Shown here in pieces: positions 38,777-50,546 of a stretch of 64,000 nt of DNA (the stretch's first letter is position 1; each line of letters opens with the position of its first letter). Both the position numbers and the translations under genes were made by a program. Source of the DNA: Climacium dendroides (Eukaryota; Streptophyta; Bryopsida; Hypnales; Climaciaceae); contig OX467083.1 of assembly GCA_950106755.1 (NCBI GenBank), positions 25,787,029-25,851,028 on the forward strand. Reading direction: 5' to 3'. The notes beneath the pieces were generated by a model, which was not told where the DNA came from, ran no database searches, and was given only the letters and a program-made list of their open reading frames with translations.

Positions 38777-39107
38777 CATTATAACAAAACATAGTAAAAA
38801 AACTACACTCAAAATTGAGTGTTTTTTTGACTACAGTTATGTGCAAGCCCACTACGATTACAACCAATTTCTTTTGCAATTTCTAATTACAATTTTTGGA
38901 ATTTTGGAGCTTGTAGTATATAATTGGAAAGGCCTTGAAAATTCCTTTCCAATTATATATTACATGCCCCAAAATTCCAATTATTGAAGTTATAAATTAA
39001 AAAGGAAGTTGATTTGAATTGTAGTGTACCTGCACAAAATTGTCAACGGTCTAAAGAATTGCACTTGATTTAGAGTGTAGTTTTTTTTACCATATTTTGT
39101 TATAGTG
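38777..39107. mobile_element. CACTA-like miniature element with internal hairpin
   Basis: The left end CATTATAACAAAACATAGTA and the reverse-complemented right end CACTATAACAAAATATGGTA form imperfect terminal repeats that continue through AAAAAACTACACTC. The flanking 3-bp sites are ATT and ACT. Inside, 38898-38932 and 38944-38978 pair over 35 bases with three mismatches and an 11-base loop. Confidence 0.55.
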
Positions 39108-39280
39108 ACTTTATATAAGCTAAAGTGCATGTGAGTGAAATAGATGTAGAATTTTCATTCTAGGTAGAACAAAAGAAGCTTTATGATGATTAGTATAGCC
39201 ATAAAGCCATTGCAATTTGGCTATGTCAAACATATATGCAATGAGGACCTCATAACTTACATGAAATCAATGTCTTTTTT

Positions 39281-39850
39281 TTGCAAACAAGGTGTTTTAA
39301 TATTGGATGGAAGGAATGTACATTAGATATAACATTAGATGAGATTCAACTCCTCTATAGTGTTACAAGTTCCTTTGCATTCTTATACCATGGGAACTAA
39401 ACTACAACAATAATTTGATGTGGTAGAACGATTACCACATCAGACACTAAAAAAATGTTTTTTTTAACATTTTTTGAAAAAACCAATTATTATTATTATT
39501 ATATTTTTAAAATTTAATAATATTTAAGTTTTTAATAATATTTAAATTTTTAATTAATCTTTATTTTTTATTTGTTTTTTGTTCTAGTGAGTAGTGGCTA
39601 GTTCCCAACATGCGGAACTCGCCTGAAATAGCCCTTCAATATAACCGAAAAACATCTAATCATTAGGTGTTGATGACTACTTGAGAATTATTTGCAAACG
39701 AGGTGTCTTAATATTGGATGGAAGGAATGTCATCACATGTAATTATGGGGGTAGTGATTTGAGGACTATTTGCAAATGAGGTGTTTTAATATTGGATGGA
39801 AGAAATATGCATTATATGTAATTATGGGAGCAATGATTGCTTGAGGATTA
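39281..39850 (+). repeat. Three copies of an about 80-bp repeat
   Basis: TTGCAAA(C/T)(A/G)AGGTGT followed by TTAATATTGGATGGAAG starts at 39281, 39692 and 39770. The last two are adjacent and the first is about 400 bases upstream. It is non-coding. Confidence 0.7.
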
Positions 39851-40397
39851 TTTTCAGAGGGACAACTAGCAACAACAGATTGGTCCAAAGTATTTAGTAG
39901 AATCAAATGAGATAGTTACAAAAGTTATTTTTACTATGAAAAAATTTCGGGTTGAGTCACGTAAAAAGAACCATATCATAATGGAAATAGTGAATGGAAA
40001 TAGTAAGCAAATGATTCCAAATTTGGGAGTCAATAGTAAGCAAAATAAATTTGATGGAATAAAATTACTTCTATTGATGGAGTTAGCTATTTTAGTTTTA
40101 TGTAAACCATTTTTAGAAAAGTCCATAATGGAGACTTCTTCACAATTGGAATCTTGAATTTGAGACATGACATTGTAAACATTGGTTTTAAAGACAAAAG
40201 TGTAGATACCATAAAAGAAGGAGAAATTTTGTTACCTTGGACATTACACGCTAAAGACAATATTAACTTAGGCAAGTGGGAAATAAGGCAACAGATTATG
40301 TCCTTAACAAAAATAAATTTATATGTAAGCAAGGATCATTTTCTTCATAGCTAGTGAGCAATATTGTATGAACTTGCATATCCAAAAAAATCATCAA

Positions 40398-41559
40398 TTA
40401 GTACTTAAAATTAATACTTAGAATTAGCAATATAGTATAATTTGCGTTGCAGTGAGCAGTGAGTAAATTGGGATGAAGCCCTCGACTGTATGTGATAGTG
40501 TATTCCAGTGTGCCTTTGATGTACTTGAGGATGCGTTTAACTCCCGACACATGCGCTTCAGTAGGGAGATTATTAAATCGTGACATGTTGCTGACAACAT
40601 ATTCATGTCGAATTGTATTCCAATCACGGTGAACTGTAGGCACCCTATACATTCCCGATACGGGAAAGTGACTTGTGGATCATCCAACCTGGCTAATCTC
40701 ATTTGTGCTATACTACTAGAATCGGAGGGTACTGCAACATTGTGATAGTCGTCAAGACCAAATCTAGGCATTACCCTCTCAAGATACAATCGTATGAGTC
40801 CCCGGTCACGGTCCCTTGTGATATGGAGGCCAATGTAGACTTTTGCAAGGCCATTTGTGATCTAGAAGGCATCCCAAATGTAGTTTAAAATCTCCTTGAT
40901 GCAGTCATTGAAGGTGTTGCACACTATGATGTCATTAACCCAAATATATAAGATTAACTCAGGATCTTCCTTGTTGACATACATGCAACAATTAGCATTT
41001 GATATGACTAGGTCATGTGCCTACAAAAAGTGATTGAACTTGCATTTCTAGTCATGGACGCTTTGTTTTAAGCCATACAAGGCTTTATTAAGTCGACAAG
41101 CAAGTTGGAGCTTAGTGTTACACCAGATTTCAAAACCAAGTGGTTGCATCATGTAGATTAGCTCCCAAAATGTACCGTTGAAGTATGCGGTGTAGACATC
41201 GAAGAGGGTGAGATTTAAATCCTCTGCAGTAGCAATGGGAAGTATCGTTCAAATTGAATCAAATTTAACAACAAGACTATAAGTCTCTTCATAATCTACA
41301 CCTGGCCTTTGAGTGAATCCCTTTGCTACAAGATAAGCCTTGTATTGGCTAACTAAGCCATGTGCTGCAAATTTCAACTTATATATCCAACGACACTTAA
41401 TGAGGTTGACTTTGGATGGGATCTCTTCAAGTATCCAAATGTTGTTTTGATGAGAGATTCGTACTCCTTGCGCATAGCAGCCAACCAATGCTCCTTTTCG
41501 TGTGACACCATTGTTTCTTCATAGGTTTCCGATTCATCTAGGATTTCTATGCGAGTCAC
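40398..41559 (-). pseudogene. Copia reverse transcriptase remnant
   Basis: HWLAAMRKEYESLIK opens the RT region near 41500. KCRWIYKLKFAAHG and YLVAKGFTQRPGVDYEETYS follow at 41250-41400. Then come LFDVYTAYFNGTF, CRLNKALYGLKQS and ILYIWVNDIIVC at about 40930-41190. The catalytic YVDD is replaced by WVND. GVKRILKYIKGTLEYTITYS near 40500 is the RT/RNase H linker. Stops and shifts separate the blocks. Confidence 0.85.
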
Positions 41560-41699
41560 ACAAGCATAGGAGTTCCTATCGACGGGGTAGATCCACTCAC
41601 CAAGTCATGATGGTGGGTTGCAATTTCATGTTGAGCAGGGATAAATGGCATCATTTGTTGGTGGTTAAGGTAGTAGGCTCAAAAAGCGATCCTTTAAGG

Positions 41700-41906
41700 C
41701 ACTATAAGAAACCTGTGTCTTACATGACGGATTTTAAGTGATGTCTATTGTGACAACCCATGTTTTTATGTCAATTGTAATGTCCAAGGTAACATCAAGA
41801 TGTTACCTTGGACATTACAATTGACATAAAAACATGGGTTGTCACAATAGACATCACCTAAAATCCGTCATGTAAGACATTGGTTACACATGGATTTCTT
41901 ATAGTG
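41700..41906. mobile_element. CACTA-type miniature fold-back transposon with 3-bp target duplication
   Basis: The element starts CACTATAAGAAA and ends TTTCTTATAGTG, the terminus type of CACTA (En/Spm) transposons. It is flanked on both sides by AGG, a 3-bp target duplication as expected for the superfamily. Its 207 bp are nearly all palindrome: arms of about 80 bases around the centre near 41801 pair almost perfectly. It is non-autonomous. Confidence 0.85.
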
Positions 41907-42570
41907 AGGATTGGTCGGCCTTTTTGATGGTCTTTAGATGCATGAAATTATTTATCTTTATTTTTCACTTGAAGAAAAATTTATTTGGAACATAACCCAA
42001 ATGGTTTCATATTTTTCAGACCATTTATGAATTATTTACGAATTTCCAGAGAATTTTGCCATAGGTATCTATTTATGATCCCTAGGCCTTGCAAAACCCA
42101 CACACATGTGGTCTAAAAACAAGCACTGTAGCATGCAAAAAATAATAGACAAGGTTCCTAAATGCAACTTATACTAAACTTAATTCCTAAAGTGCTAAGG
42201 CCTATTTTTGGTCAAAAATCATTCAAAATTGCCATTTCTACTCAATTCATCAAGGCAATAAAAAAATAGTTAAAAAAATCTAACCATAGGATCTTGTACT
42301 TTACTTGTATGAGATAATGTGGTAAAAATTTCATGAAGTTTGACCATACGGATTAAAAGATATTAACATTCAGAGTTTGAGTGAAATTTTTTTTTTTGAA
42401 TGGACATACATGTTTCCAGAAATGGATCCACATTGGCTCTAACTACTTCCTCTATCAAAGTATGAGCAAATAATTGGTAAATGATAAACCGCTCTTTCAT
42501 CATCAAAGGAACATTGATTATCCATTTACCAACCTCTTAAGGTCCATTTTAAAGCGAGTTAGAGGACGGT

Positions 42571-43330
42571 CTAAAGAAGAGGGTGGAATTCTAGCCACCT
42601 ACCTTTTGCAAGGTCTTCCATTGGTTCAAAGACCTGTAAATTTGATGATTCTTTGTTAATGTCCATTATGGGATATTGAGCAAAATCGACATCATGTTGT
42701 TTATCCATGTGGTCGTTGGTAGTTGCATTGCTGTTATCGAAATTGGGAATTGGATCAACAGCTGCATGTACATCATCGGAATCAACATTTGGAGGGTTGG
42801 GGTTGACGATTTCAAGGAGTGCAGCTCGTGGATCAAGGGCGACGTTAATTACAGCTGGTACAAAAATTAGTGCATGAAGAATTTGAGGGACGCCCAAGAG
42901 AACTATTCCCATTGGTGTAGCTTAACTTTCAAGGCCGAACCAAGTTGGTTTGTTAGCAAGTTCAACCTCTGAGTTATCTTCATCGAACAATACATTGTGA
43001 CTCTCATCCATTCTGCGAAGGTCGTTATTCCATACACGGTATGCTTTATTGGTGGTGGAGTAGCCCATAAATATGCCTTTCCGGCTTTTGGGCGCAAGAT
43101 TCTTTTGAAGCTCTTGGGGAACATATACATAGGCAATAGATCTGTAAACTCTCATATGTGAGATTAAAGGTTTTTCTTTAAACCATAGCTCAAAAGGAGT
43201 TTGGCTTGACATGGTCTGGCTAGAGGTTTGATTAAGTGTACAGACAACTGTATGCTCTGCTTCAGTCCAAAACCAAATATGAATGTTGGATGCATGCAAC
43301 ATGCTGCACACTACTTCCATAAGGTCTGAT
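42571..43330 (-). pseudogene. Copia integrase C-terminal remnant
   Basis: The piece reads FWTEAEHTVVCTLNQTSSQ, TPFELWFKEKPLISHMRVY and RKGIFMGYSTTNKAYRVWN, the usual end of a Copia integrase core (PYELW and GY blocks). An Asp/Asn-rich linker follows at lower coordinates. It is broken from the upstream integrase segment. Confidence 0.8.
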
Positions 43331-43699
43331 TATTACGCTCAGAGGCTCCATTCTGTTTAGGGATGTATGAAGTGGTTAGTTCCTACTTGATCTTCCACTC
43401 CTCTAAGAAATTGATGAAGGACATGTTGGTGTATTCAGTCCCTCGGTCACTCTAAATTATCTTCATGACGTTGCTGATGTCATGCTTGAGCTGGGAAACG
43501 AACCTCCAGAACGCTACAAGGGCCTCCATCTTTGACTTAAAGCATTTGATCACTCTACAATATGAGCAATTGTCCTTGAATAATACAAAATACAATGCAT
43601 CTCCCGCTGAGGGTGTGTTCATGGATCCACACAGATTTGAGTGAATTAGATCGCTTTGTGTTGTGGATCGAACTCTATTCTTGTTGGACGGGAACGACG

Positions 43700-44330
43700 T
43701 TCTAGTCTACTTCCTATAAGCACAACCAAAACAAAAAAAATTGCTCGTATTGTTGAGAATTAGCCCATCAACGATGCCTTGGATTGCCATCTTTTGTATC
43801 ATGGCATGACTCAAATGCGCCAAATGGCGGTGCCAAATATCAAGGGTCTTTGTATTCTCGGCAATAGTTGGTATGTTGTATGAGGTTGCCAAATTGGCAG
43901 TAAGAGTAGTAGACAAGGCTCTAGGGTAAACAACTTCAATGTTCAAACAATGCATTCTATTGTAGATAATACCAATCATAACAACTTGTCCCTCTTTTAG
44001 TATTTGACATCCAATATCAATGTGAAGAATATAAATTTTTTTTTGAGCCGCAACATACAAGGAAAACAAATTTTGGCCAAATGATGGTACATGAATTACC
44101 CCTTTGAGTGTGCCAAAGTTGAGGTTGTTTTCATGCTTGATTTTAATCACAATATTGTCCACATCAGTAACCAGCAACATCACTCCTCTAATGCCTTGAA
44201 TAGTTCAACGTTTGGTGGATACATCTCTATAAGTTGAGAAATACGAGTGATTGTCTATTATGTGCTTAGTGCACCTGTTGTCAACATACCAAGAAGATGA
44301 ATCATGTAGTTCATTCAGGATTGCCATAAA
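43700..44330 (-). pseudogene. Copia protease and GAG-pre-integrase remnant
   Basis: SSSWYVDNRCTKHI near 44250-44310 corresponds to the protease site, with the usual DSG reading DNR. VIHVPSFGQNLFSLYVAAQK and DIWHRHLAHLSHAMIQKMA with a later CFGC form the pre-integrase zinc domain. Confidence 0.8.
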
Positions 44331-44442
44331 CGCATGATGACCACTATGTTTCTATTTTGAGTGATTGTTGCTACTTTGGTTGTGGTTTTGTGACTCTTGG
44401 TGTTTTTTTTTGTTTTGCCTTGGTGGTAGTGCATTTGTGTCC

Positions 44443-45178
44443 CTAGTGTCCAAATGTGCCACACTTCCAACACCAAGTTGTCTTTTTACAATCATTGATC
44501 TCCTTTTTCCTAGCGGCTCTTTGTTCAAGAGTATACTTGGTACTCTTGGCACTTGTTGAGGCTACATATGTGGTGGTTGCCGTAACTTCATCTATTCTAG
44601 ACTTGATAATATCCTTGGTTTGAAACAACTAGAAGATGAGGTTATCTAGCATCTTTACATCTCCGAATTGCATGTACCAAGCAAGGATTAAACTATCAAA
44701 TCCTTCGAGCAAGTTGCAAAGGAATTTGGATATGACAGCTTATTAATTAAAAGTGGTGTCACCTCAAGCCACTAATTGTTGAACTATGACTTCAAGTTTG
44801 CCTATAAAATTAGCTATGCTATCTCCTTTATTTATGGAGCACTTGTAGAACTCCCGTTGGAGGGAATGGATATTCTAAGAGGCATTCTACTCGTGGAATA
44901 ACTTGGATTTATTCTAGATCTGTTTCAAAGTGATGCAACTAGTGACATGTTTGAGCATACTTTCATCAAAGGTCTAGCAGAGGATATTAACAACCTAGTT
45001 TTTTTTTACACCAGGCGGCTTTATTCTCAGTAGTTGCTATTTCTAGCGATTTGGTTTCGGAACCATCAACTACGTCCATGAGGTCCCTACCAAAGATAAC
45101 ATAGATTTGAAACTTCCATATATGAAAATTCTGTTCTTTAAATCTAGTGATGCCATTGTAGTCATGATTGTTAGCCAT
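44443..45178 (-). pseudogene. Copia gag remnant
   Basis: The reading starts MANNHDYNGITRFKEQNFHI, a typical Copia gag N-terminus, at 45178. It ends near a zinc knuckle CWKCGTFGH whose last ligand is out of frame. Internal stops are present. Confidence 0.8.
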
Positions 45179-46424
45179 AGTAACAGACAAAACATAGGTA
45201 AATTTTGAAGTAAAAAACGCAGGGTTTAAAGAGAGAAAGAAGGGCCCATAACCTATTGATACTAGCACAACTAAGGCAACAATGAAATGACACAATACCA
45301 ATGATTTCAATGCACAATAAACAAAGAGAAAATACTTGTATTCCCCTTAACTAGTCAAGTATATATTAATACATAACATATTTGACACACTCGCCTTGCA
45401 ACATGCCGGTTGCAAGATACACCATAGCTTATTAAAGCAGAGCACCCTAAACTAGGCTTAATGGTCACACAGAGATACAAGCACACAAGAGAGCTATTAT
45501 TGCAATAGTACTCAAATTCTTATTTGTCCCACCAATACAATTCAATATTTTGTTTTACAAACAATCACAAGGCTCCTAGTGACCCAAAATAAAAAGAATC
45601 TCAATCAATCATTGCTAATCTAATGAACTATTTGTGAAAAAAAAGTTGTTTGAGTGGAACTCTAGGTGGATTTGTTTTCTTTGGCAAAATTACAATTTTT
45701 GTTGTACCAAAGAAAATATTTTAGTCAAGCATTTATTGCACACTTTTCATCCAATAGACACCATGTTGGATTTATTTGGTATACTACTAGCAATGTTGTA
45801 AGAGCATCTCCACTTTGTAGTGACAAAGATGGGGAATAGACTCCATTCAATAATAGGGATAGAAGGCTAGTGGGTTGGGTAACATGTGTTTGGAAGAAAA
45901 TTAAAGTAACAAAAAGCTTCAATATATTAGCTTGATCACATGTTTGTAGTTTGAAACATGTAACGTGTAGTATAAAAATGCGAATGAAAGAATTAGGTCA
46001 GTAATTTGGGTATGCTTGCAACCTCCAACTTGCTCACATGTAGAGATGGGTACTCGGGGGGTGCACTCCCCCTTTTTGATGTTAGTGTGTGAATAAAACT
46101 TTGGACCCCTATATACTTTTTGAATTTTAAATACAATTAAATAAAAAAATATGAATAGATTTTTCTACTTTGAAAGTTTATGTTTTGAATTATTGATATT
46201 TTTATTTGTTAGTAAGAATTAGTTACAAATTTTTGAAGTAAAAAGATACACTGTAGAACTAAAAAATAACTTTCACACCCCTATATTATATAAAAACATT
46301 GTTTAAAAAATGAACAAAAAATTCCTAAAAATAATTTTCTATTGAAAGCTCATTCTGAGTTGAATATTGATGCAATGGTCATCTAAATGTGTTCTCTAAA
46401 AATAATTTTGTGAAAGTTTACTAG

Positions 46425-46545
46425 AAATGTATGTTACTAGAAATAAAAGTTTACTAGAAATATATATTACTAGAAGTATATGTTACTAGAAATACTTGTT
46501 ATTAGAAATAAAAGTTACTAGAAATATATGTTACTAGAAAAACAT
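46425..46545 (+). repeat. Tandem TTACTAGAAATA-type repeat
   Basis: TTACTAGAAAT or a one-base variant occurs about seven times at 16-22-base spacing, directly left of the hairpin at 46541. Confidence 0.75.
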
Positions 46546-46644
46546 GTTTTAGCCAAATTATTTTTTGTGGTGCAATATAGTACTATTTCGCCCTTGAAAT
46601 AGTTCTAGATTGCACCACAAAAAATAATTTGACTAAACATAGTT
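46541..46644. repeat. Near-perfect 104-nt hairpin
   Basis: Two 49-base arms (46541-46589 and 46596-46644) are reverse complements with about five mismatches around a 6-base loop GCCCTT. Paired blocks include AAATTATTTTTTGTGGTGCA. The size and shape resemble a miRNA precursor or a tiny fold-back transposon. Confidence 0.75.
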
Positions 46645-46980
46645 TTGGTTTGTACTTAACTTACAAATCCCAAGACTACAAGCATAGGGGGGGCATTCTA
46701 AGGAAAATGTCAATTAGTCTACTGTTTATTTGTTTAAAGTCACTTGTTTTGTAAAATTGTATGGTTTTAGCTTTATTTTAAGGAACCGATGGATCAAAAG
46801 TGCAATTACGCATTTAAATCACTTTTGTTCCCAAATTTACAAAGCCCCACCTTAATACTATTGACTCTGTATGATGTCCCATTCCTGTTTAATAGAAGAT
46901 ATGGTCTTTAAAAAATTGAAGGGCATGACTTCAATTTCAACACATATATGTAAATGTTCTAATACATATTCATTGACCGT

Positions 46981-46983
46981 GTT

Positions 46984-47030
<47 letters not shown>
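46981..47030. repeat. (TA)n microsatellite
   Basis: An uninterrupted alternating TA run of about 40 bases lies in AT-rich spacer DNA. Confidence 0.9.
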
Positions 47031-49707
47031 GATTATTTAATTACCATGAAGTTCTTTTATTTTTCAACAAATTGTCCTTATTTTGTGATTACTAACCTAA
47101 TTGCTAAATTAGGATGCCCACAAAAATTCAAAACTAAGGCAATTTGTCATTAGCTGATGTAGAGGTATGGTCTGTTACAGATCTTACCTAGCAATTTGAT
47201 TTCGTTCATCCAACGTGTTAGTTTCATTGTTGGTTTTTAGCCTTCTTCAACTCGAAATCAGCCTAGGTGCTGTGTGGTCCTTAGACATCAATGTTTCACA
47301 AATTGTACATAGACCATGACTTTAACTTCTTCACGTTAATTTATTAAAATATCCACCCAAACAATCAAGGCAAGACATAATATCTTAAATGTGACTTGAT
47401 TTAATTACAAATACACTCAGAGACTTAATTATAAAATTTTACATTCATTCCTCACTACAACACCACTCTTGCATGGTTTCCACATCAAATTTCTTGTTCG
47501 TAATTAGCCAACACTCTAAAATAGGATAAATTTGGACTCGTTTTTGCTCTACACAAACCTACTAGTGTTCTGTTAATCCCAATGCATCACTTTACGCCAA
47601 TACAAATTGTAGCTCATTGAATAGAACATTGTCGACTTGTTTTAGCACGAACGGCCATTAGTCTGGGTCATACCGTTCACTTTGGCTAAGTTTGGTACAC
47701 AGGATAATTATAAATTTAGAATTCAAGTATCTGGTTAAGACCTTTAGCATTAATCATACAAGAAATGACTTGGTGGTTCTTGGTTCAATCAGGAATATAC
47801 ATCGCACCCATGAATCAACTAGACAAACACAATTAAACTATATTCTCATTCAACCATTGATACATTCAAAGTGATGTGGTTTGCCTGTTTATTTTTTCAG
47901 GCTTTAACATCCAATGCGGTCAATTTGTATTACGAGCAAAACATATGACCACAGCCACATCAATTATTTTCCATTTATATATTATTATCCAACTTAATTA
48001 AATATTCTACAAAGCTCAACTCAGACATTTTGATTCCAACATTCAATTATCAATTTGACTTGAACAAACCACACATAGAGCACTGGATATCACCAAACTA
48101 GCACACATCCAATACAATCCTATACATACGCACAATCTTCCTTTAGAAATATATCTCAGCTGATTACACAAGTGTAAGAACACAGAACAAGAGTGTAAAC
48201 AAACTCTTTGGCCTTCGCACAATCAAATTGAATTCACCGCTTAAATGCCAATTTGCTTGTCCAATATCCATCATTTGACAAATCAGTCGCCACCACAACC
48301 ACGACACTAACAAAACTGCTAACTCAAACTCCAAGTTGTGTGACCAACACCGTTCAACACAGAACAACAATATACATATCACCTAGCTAGTTTGTATTCA
48401 ACACCAACACCCAACAAGAATCCAATTACAATCATCTATTTAAAATTTAAGCCAATTCAAAAAGTAAATATTATTGCATATATGAAGGAGTTCACAAGTT
48501 TGCACACACAAATAGAAAATTACTATGCTCCAACTAAGAGCTCTAAAATGAAGAACAACTTGCCTAATATATGTTCTACAAAAAGATAGCTACCTGCTCA
48601 ATTTGAAAAGTCACCTCTCCATTTGTCTTCTTTCAAATCTATACTACTTAGAGCATCACCACCTGTTTGGCAAAATGGGTGGTGATGTGGTTGGCAAAAT
48701 GGGGGGCATCCACTTTCTAAGCTATGGGAAAGTAGACAACCCCACTTGGAAGGTGGTTGACAAGCCAAACGACCAAGAGATCAATGGTTCCCAATTTGTG
48801 GATGTTTTGTTGATGTTTTGGGATGATGGATAGTTGTTAAGGGATGTGGGCAAATGCAAGTTGACTTACTGAAATTTTTGGTAGTATATTGTTTATAAGC
48901 TGGGCTTTAGCTTGCAAAACAACCTTGTTTTATAAGCCAAGTGAGGTTTTCAAGCTGGCCTCTTAAGAGATTCATCCATTTTGCAAGTCCAACTTGAACA
49001 AGTCATCCGTTTTGTTGCTTGATATCCTATTAGGTAAAATTTGCCTTAATATAAACAATACTTCCTATTTGACTTGCTACAATAGAAATGGAACATTTGC
49101 TTGTCTACATTCCTAGTGGGATGCCTAATAGACCTAAAATAAAAAATTCAAATTGTCTACACTAAAACTTAGTGACAAGCTGTGAAGTTTTTTGCTAAAA
49201 CTCACAACTTCAAATTTTAAGAAAATCTTAGTTGAAATCACTGTATTGTGGATGTGATATGCACTAATGTGATATTTTCTATCTAATATGTAGATGACTA
49301 TAATTGAAATTTAGAACGCTACTATAACATTATATATATCACCACTTTGGCACTTCATAAAAAATGAAAAAAACAAACCCTAAAGGATAGTTGAAAAGTT
49401 GGAGGAACAAGTTTTTGACTCTTAGAAAATGAATTCTATTATTAGATTTGAACTTTTTAGGTTGCTTTTAGTTTGACAACAAGATAAAGCTACCCCTAAA
49501 AGGTAGTTTTTCCTTGGCTACTCATGGAAATGTAAACATCATGAAAATTGATTAAAGCAATTCCAATTCTAAAAAAACTTGAAATTTGTTTTCCCATTCC
49601 CACTGCACATGGAAGTACACCCCAAGGAGTATACTTACCCTACTGGAGAAAAATGACCAATGCCGGAAATTATTACATACCAGGTGTAATTCTTTTTCCC
49701 ACATGAA

Positions 49708-49717
49708 GCCACGTGGC
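49708..49717 (+). promoter_or_regulatory. G-box in the YlmG promoter
   Basis: GCCACGTGGC is a perfect palindromic G-box, the binding core for plant bZIP and bHLH factors such as HY5 and PIFs. It lies 188 bases before the ATG, a normal place for light control of plastid-protein genes. Function is inferred. Confidence 0.5.
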
Positions 49718-49904
49718 AATTCCATGGCAATTTGAGTCGTGGCACGAACCCCCCACAGATCCGGGTATCAATCCGGACATCATCTCCGTGATTGTTTTCT
49801 TCTGCTTTTTCTTATCTGTTTCTTTGTGGTAAGGTTTCAGAGGAGCTCCCGCAGCTCCCTCTCCCTCTCTCCGTTCTTCGAGCTCGCAATCCCAAGCTTC
49901 AGCT

Positions 49905-50546
49905 ATGGCGCCCCTGGTGGACCAATCCCCCCCGCACGGCCTCCCTCACTTGCCTCTTCTTACGCACCGCGCTTGCTCGCAGCTTCAGGCCGCGGCGCAC
50001 CACCAGTTACAGCGCGCAGAGTCTTGGGTGCATCACATGGCTACCCGCATTGCGTCCCCCCATCCCGCATTGCGTCGTTTGTTGCAGCAGGTGGAAGATT
50101 TCAAGGTGAGCATTCATTCGAATCGAGTTGGTTCGCCATCTCTGTCTACGTCGTTGCGGAGTCGCCAGTTCGCGGCCATCATTCCCGGGGATTCGGTTGC
50201 AGAGCTTGTGATCACAAGCTCCGTGTTCAACTTCCTCAGTATTTACAACACTATCTTGATTGCGCGCTTGGTGTTGACGTGGTTTCCGAGCGCACCCGAG
50301 GTCATTGTGAATCCGCTGAGCACTATTTGTGACCCGTATTTGAACGTGTTCCGGGGGATTATTCCGCCGTTGGGGACCCTGGACCTGTCGCCCATTCTGG
50401 CCTTCACGGTGCTCAATGTGTTCACCAGCACCGCGCAGGCGCTCCCAGCGGAGCTCGACTGCAAGCCCAGGGAGCAGCAGAAGAAGCTCGGGTGGCGCCA
50501 ATTGGCGCAGCTCAAGAAAGGCTTCAAGGGGCCCGGCTCGAAGTGA
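49905..50546 (+). CDS. YlmG/YGGT-family plastid membrane protein
   Basis: YGGT proteins are small two-helix membrane proteins. Plant YLMG1 acts in plastids, in nucleoid distribution and thylakoid complex assembly. This is a single exon of 213 residues. Residues 1-90 are rich in Ala, Ser, His and Arg, consistent with a transit peptide and linker. The YGGT domain follows: helix 1 at about 99-125 ending ARLVLTWFPSAP, the conserved loop NPLSTICDPYLNVFRGIIPP (136-155), and helix 2 LDLSPILAFTVLNVF (159-173). The tail is basic. The ATG at 49905 was chosen because upstream in-frame sequence lacks a better start. The GC-rich coding block stands out sharply from its AT-rich left flank. Longer opposite-strand frames are shadows. 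Confidence 0.9.
   Translation: MAPLVDQSPPHGLPHLPLLTHRACSQLQAAAHHQLQRAESWVHHMATRIASPHPALRRLLQQVEDFKVSIHSNRVGSPSLSTSLRSRQFAAIIPGDSVAELVITSSVFNFLSIYNTILIARLVLTWFPSAPEVIVNPLSTICDPYLNVFRGIIPPLGTLDLSPILAFTVLNVFTSTAQALPAELDCKPREQQKKLGWRQLAQLKKGFKGPGSK

Larger units (their letters stand above)
40398..45178 (-). mobile_element. Decayed Ty1/Copia LTR retrotransposon
   Basis: Minus-strand pieces occur in Copia order: gag with zinc knuckle, protease, GAG-pre-integrase, integrase, reverse transcriptase and RNase H-proximal region. Many stops and frameshifts are present and the RT active-site box is altered. A degenerate primer-binding-like TAGTATCAATAGG (minus strand) lies near 45260-45275, just before gag, so the 5' LTR should lie at higher coordinates. 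I could not recognise an intact LTR pair. A CACTA-type miniature element (41700-41906) and another repeat (about 41920-42440) have inserted between the integrase and RT regions. Confidence 0.85.
45320..49700. other. Gene-free AT-rich DNA between the Copia element and YlmG
   Basis: No protein gene is supported. The interval should include the Copia 5' LTR near 45280 onward. It also contains the Copia-flanking repeats, hairpin and TA microsatellite listed separately. Short frames here show no domain. Confidence 0.55.
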
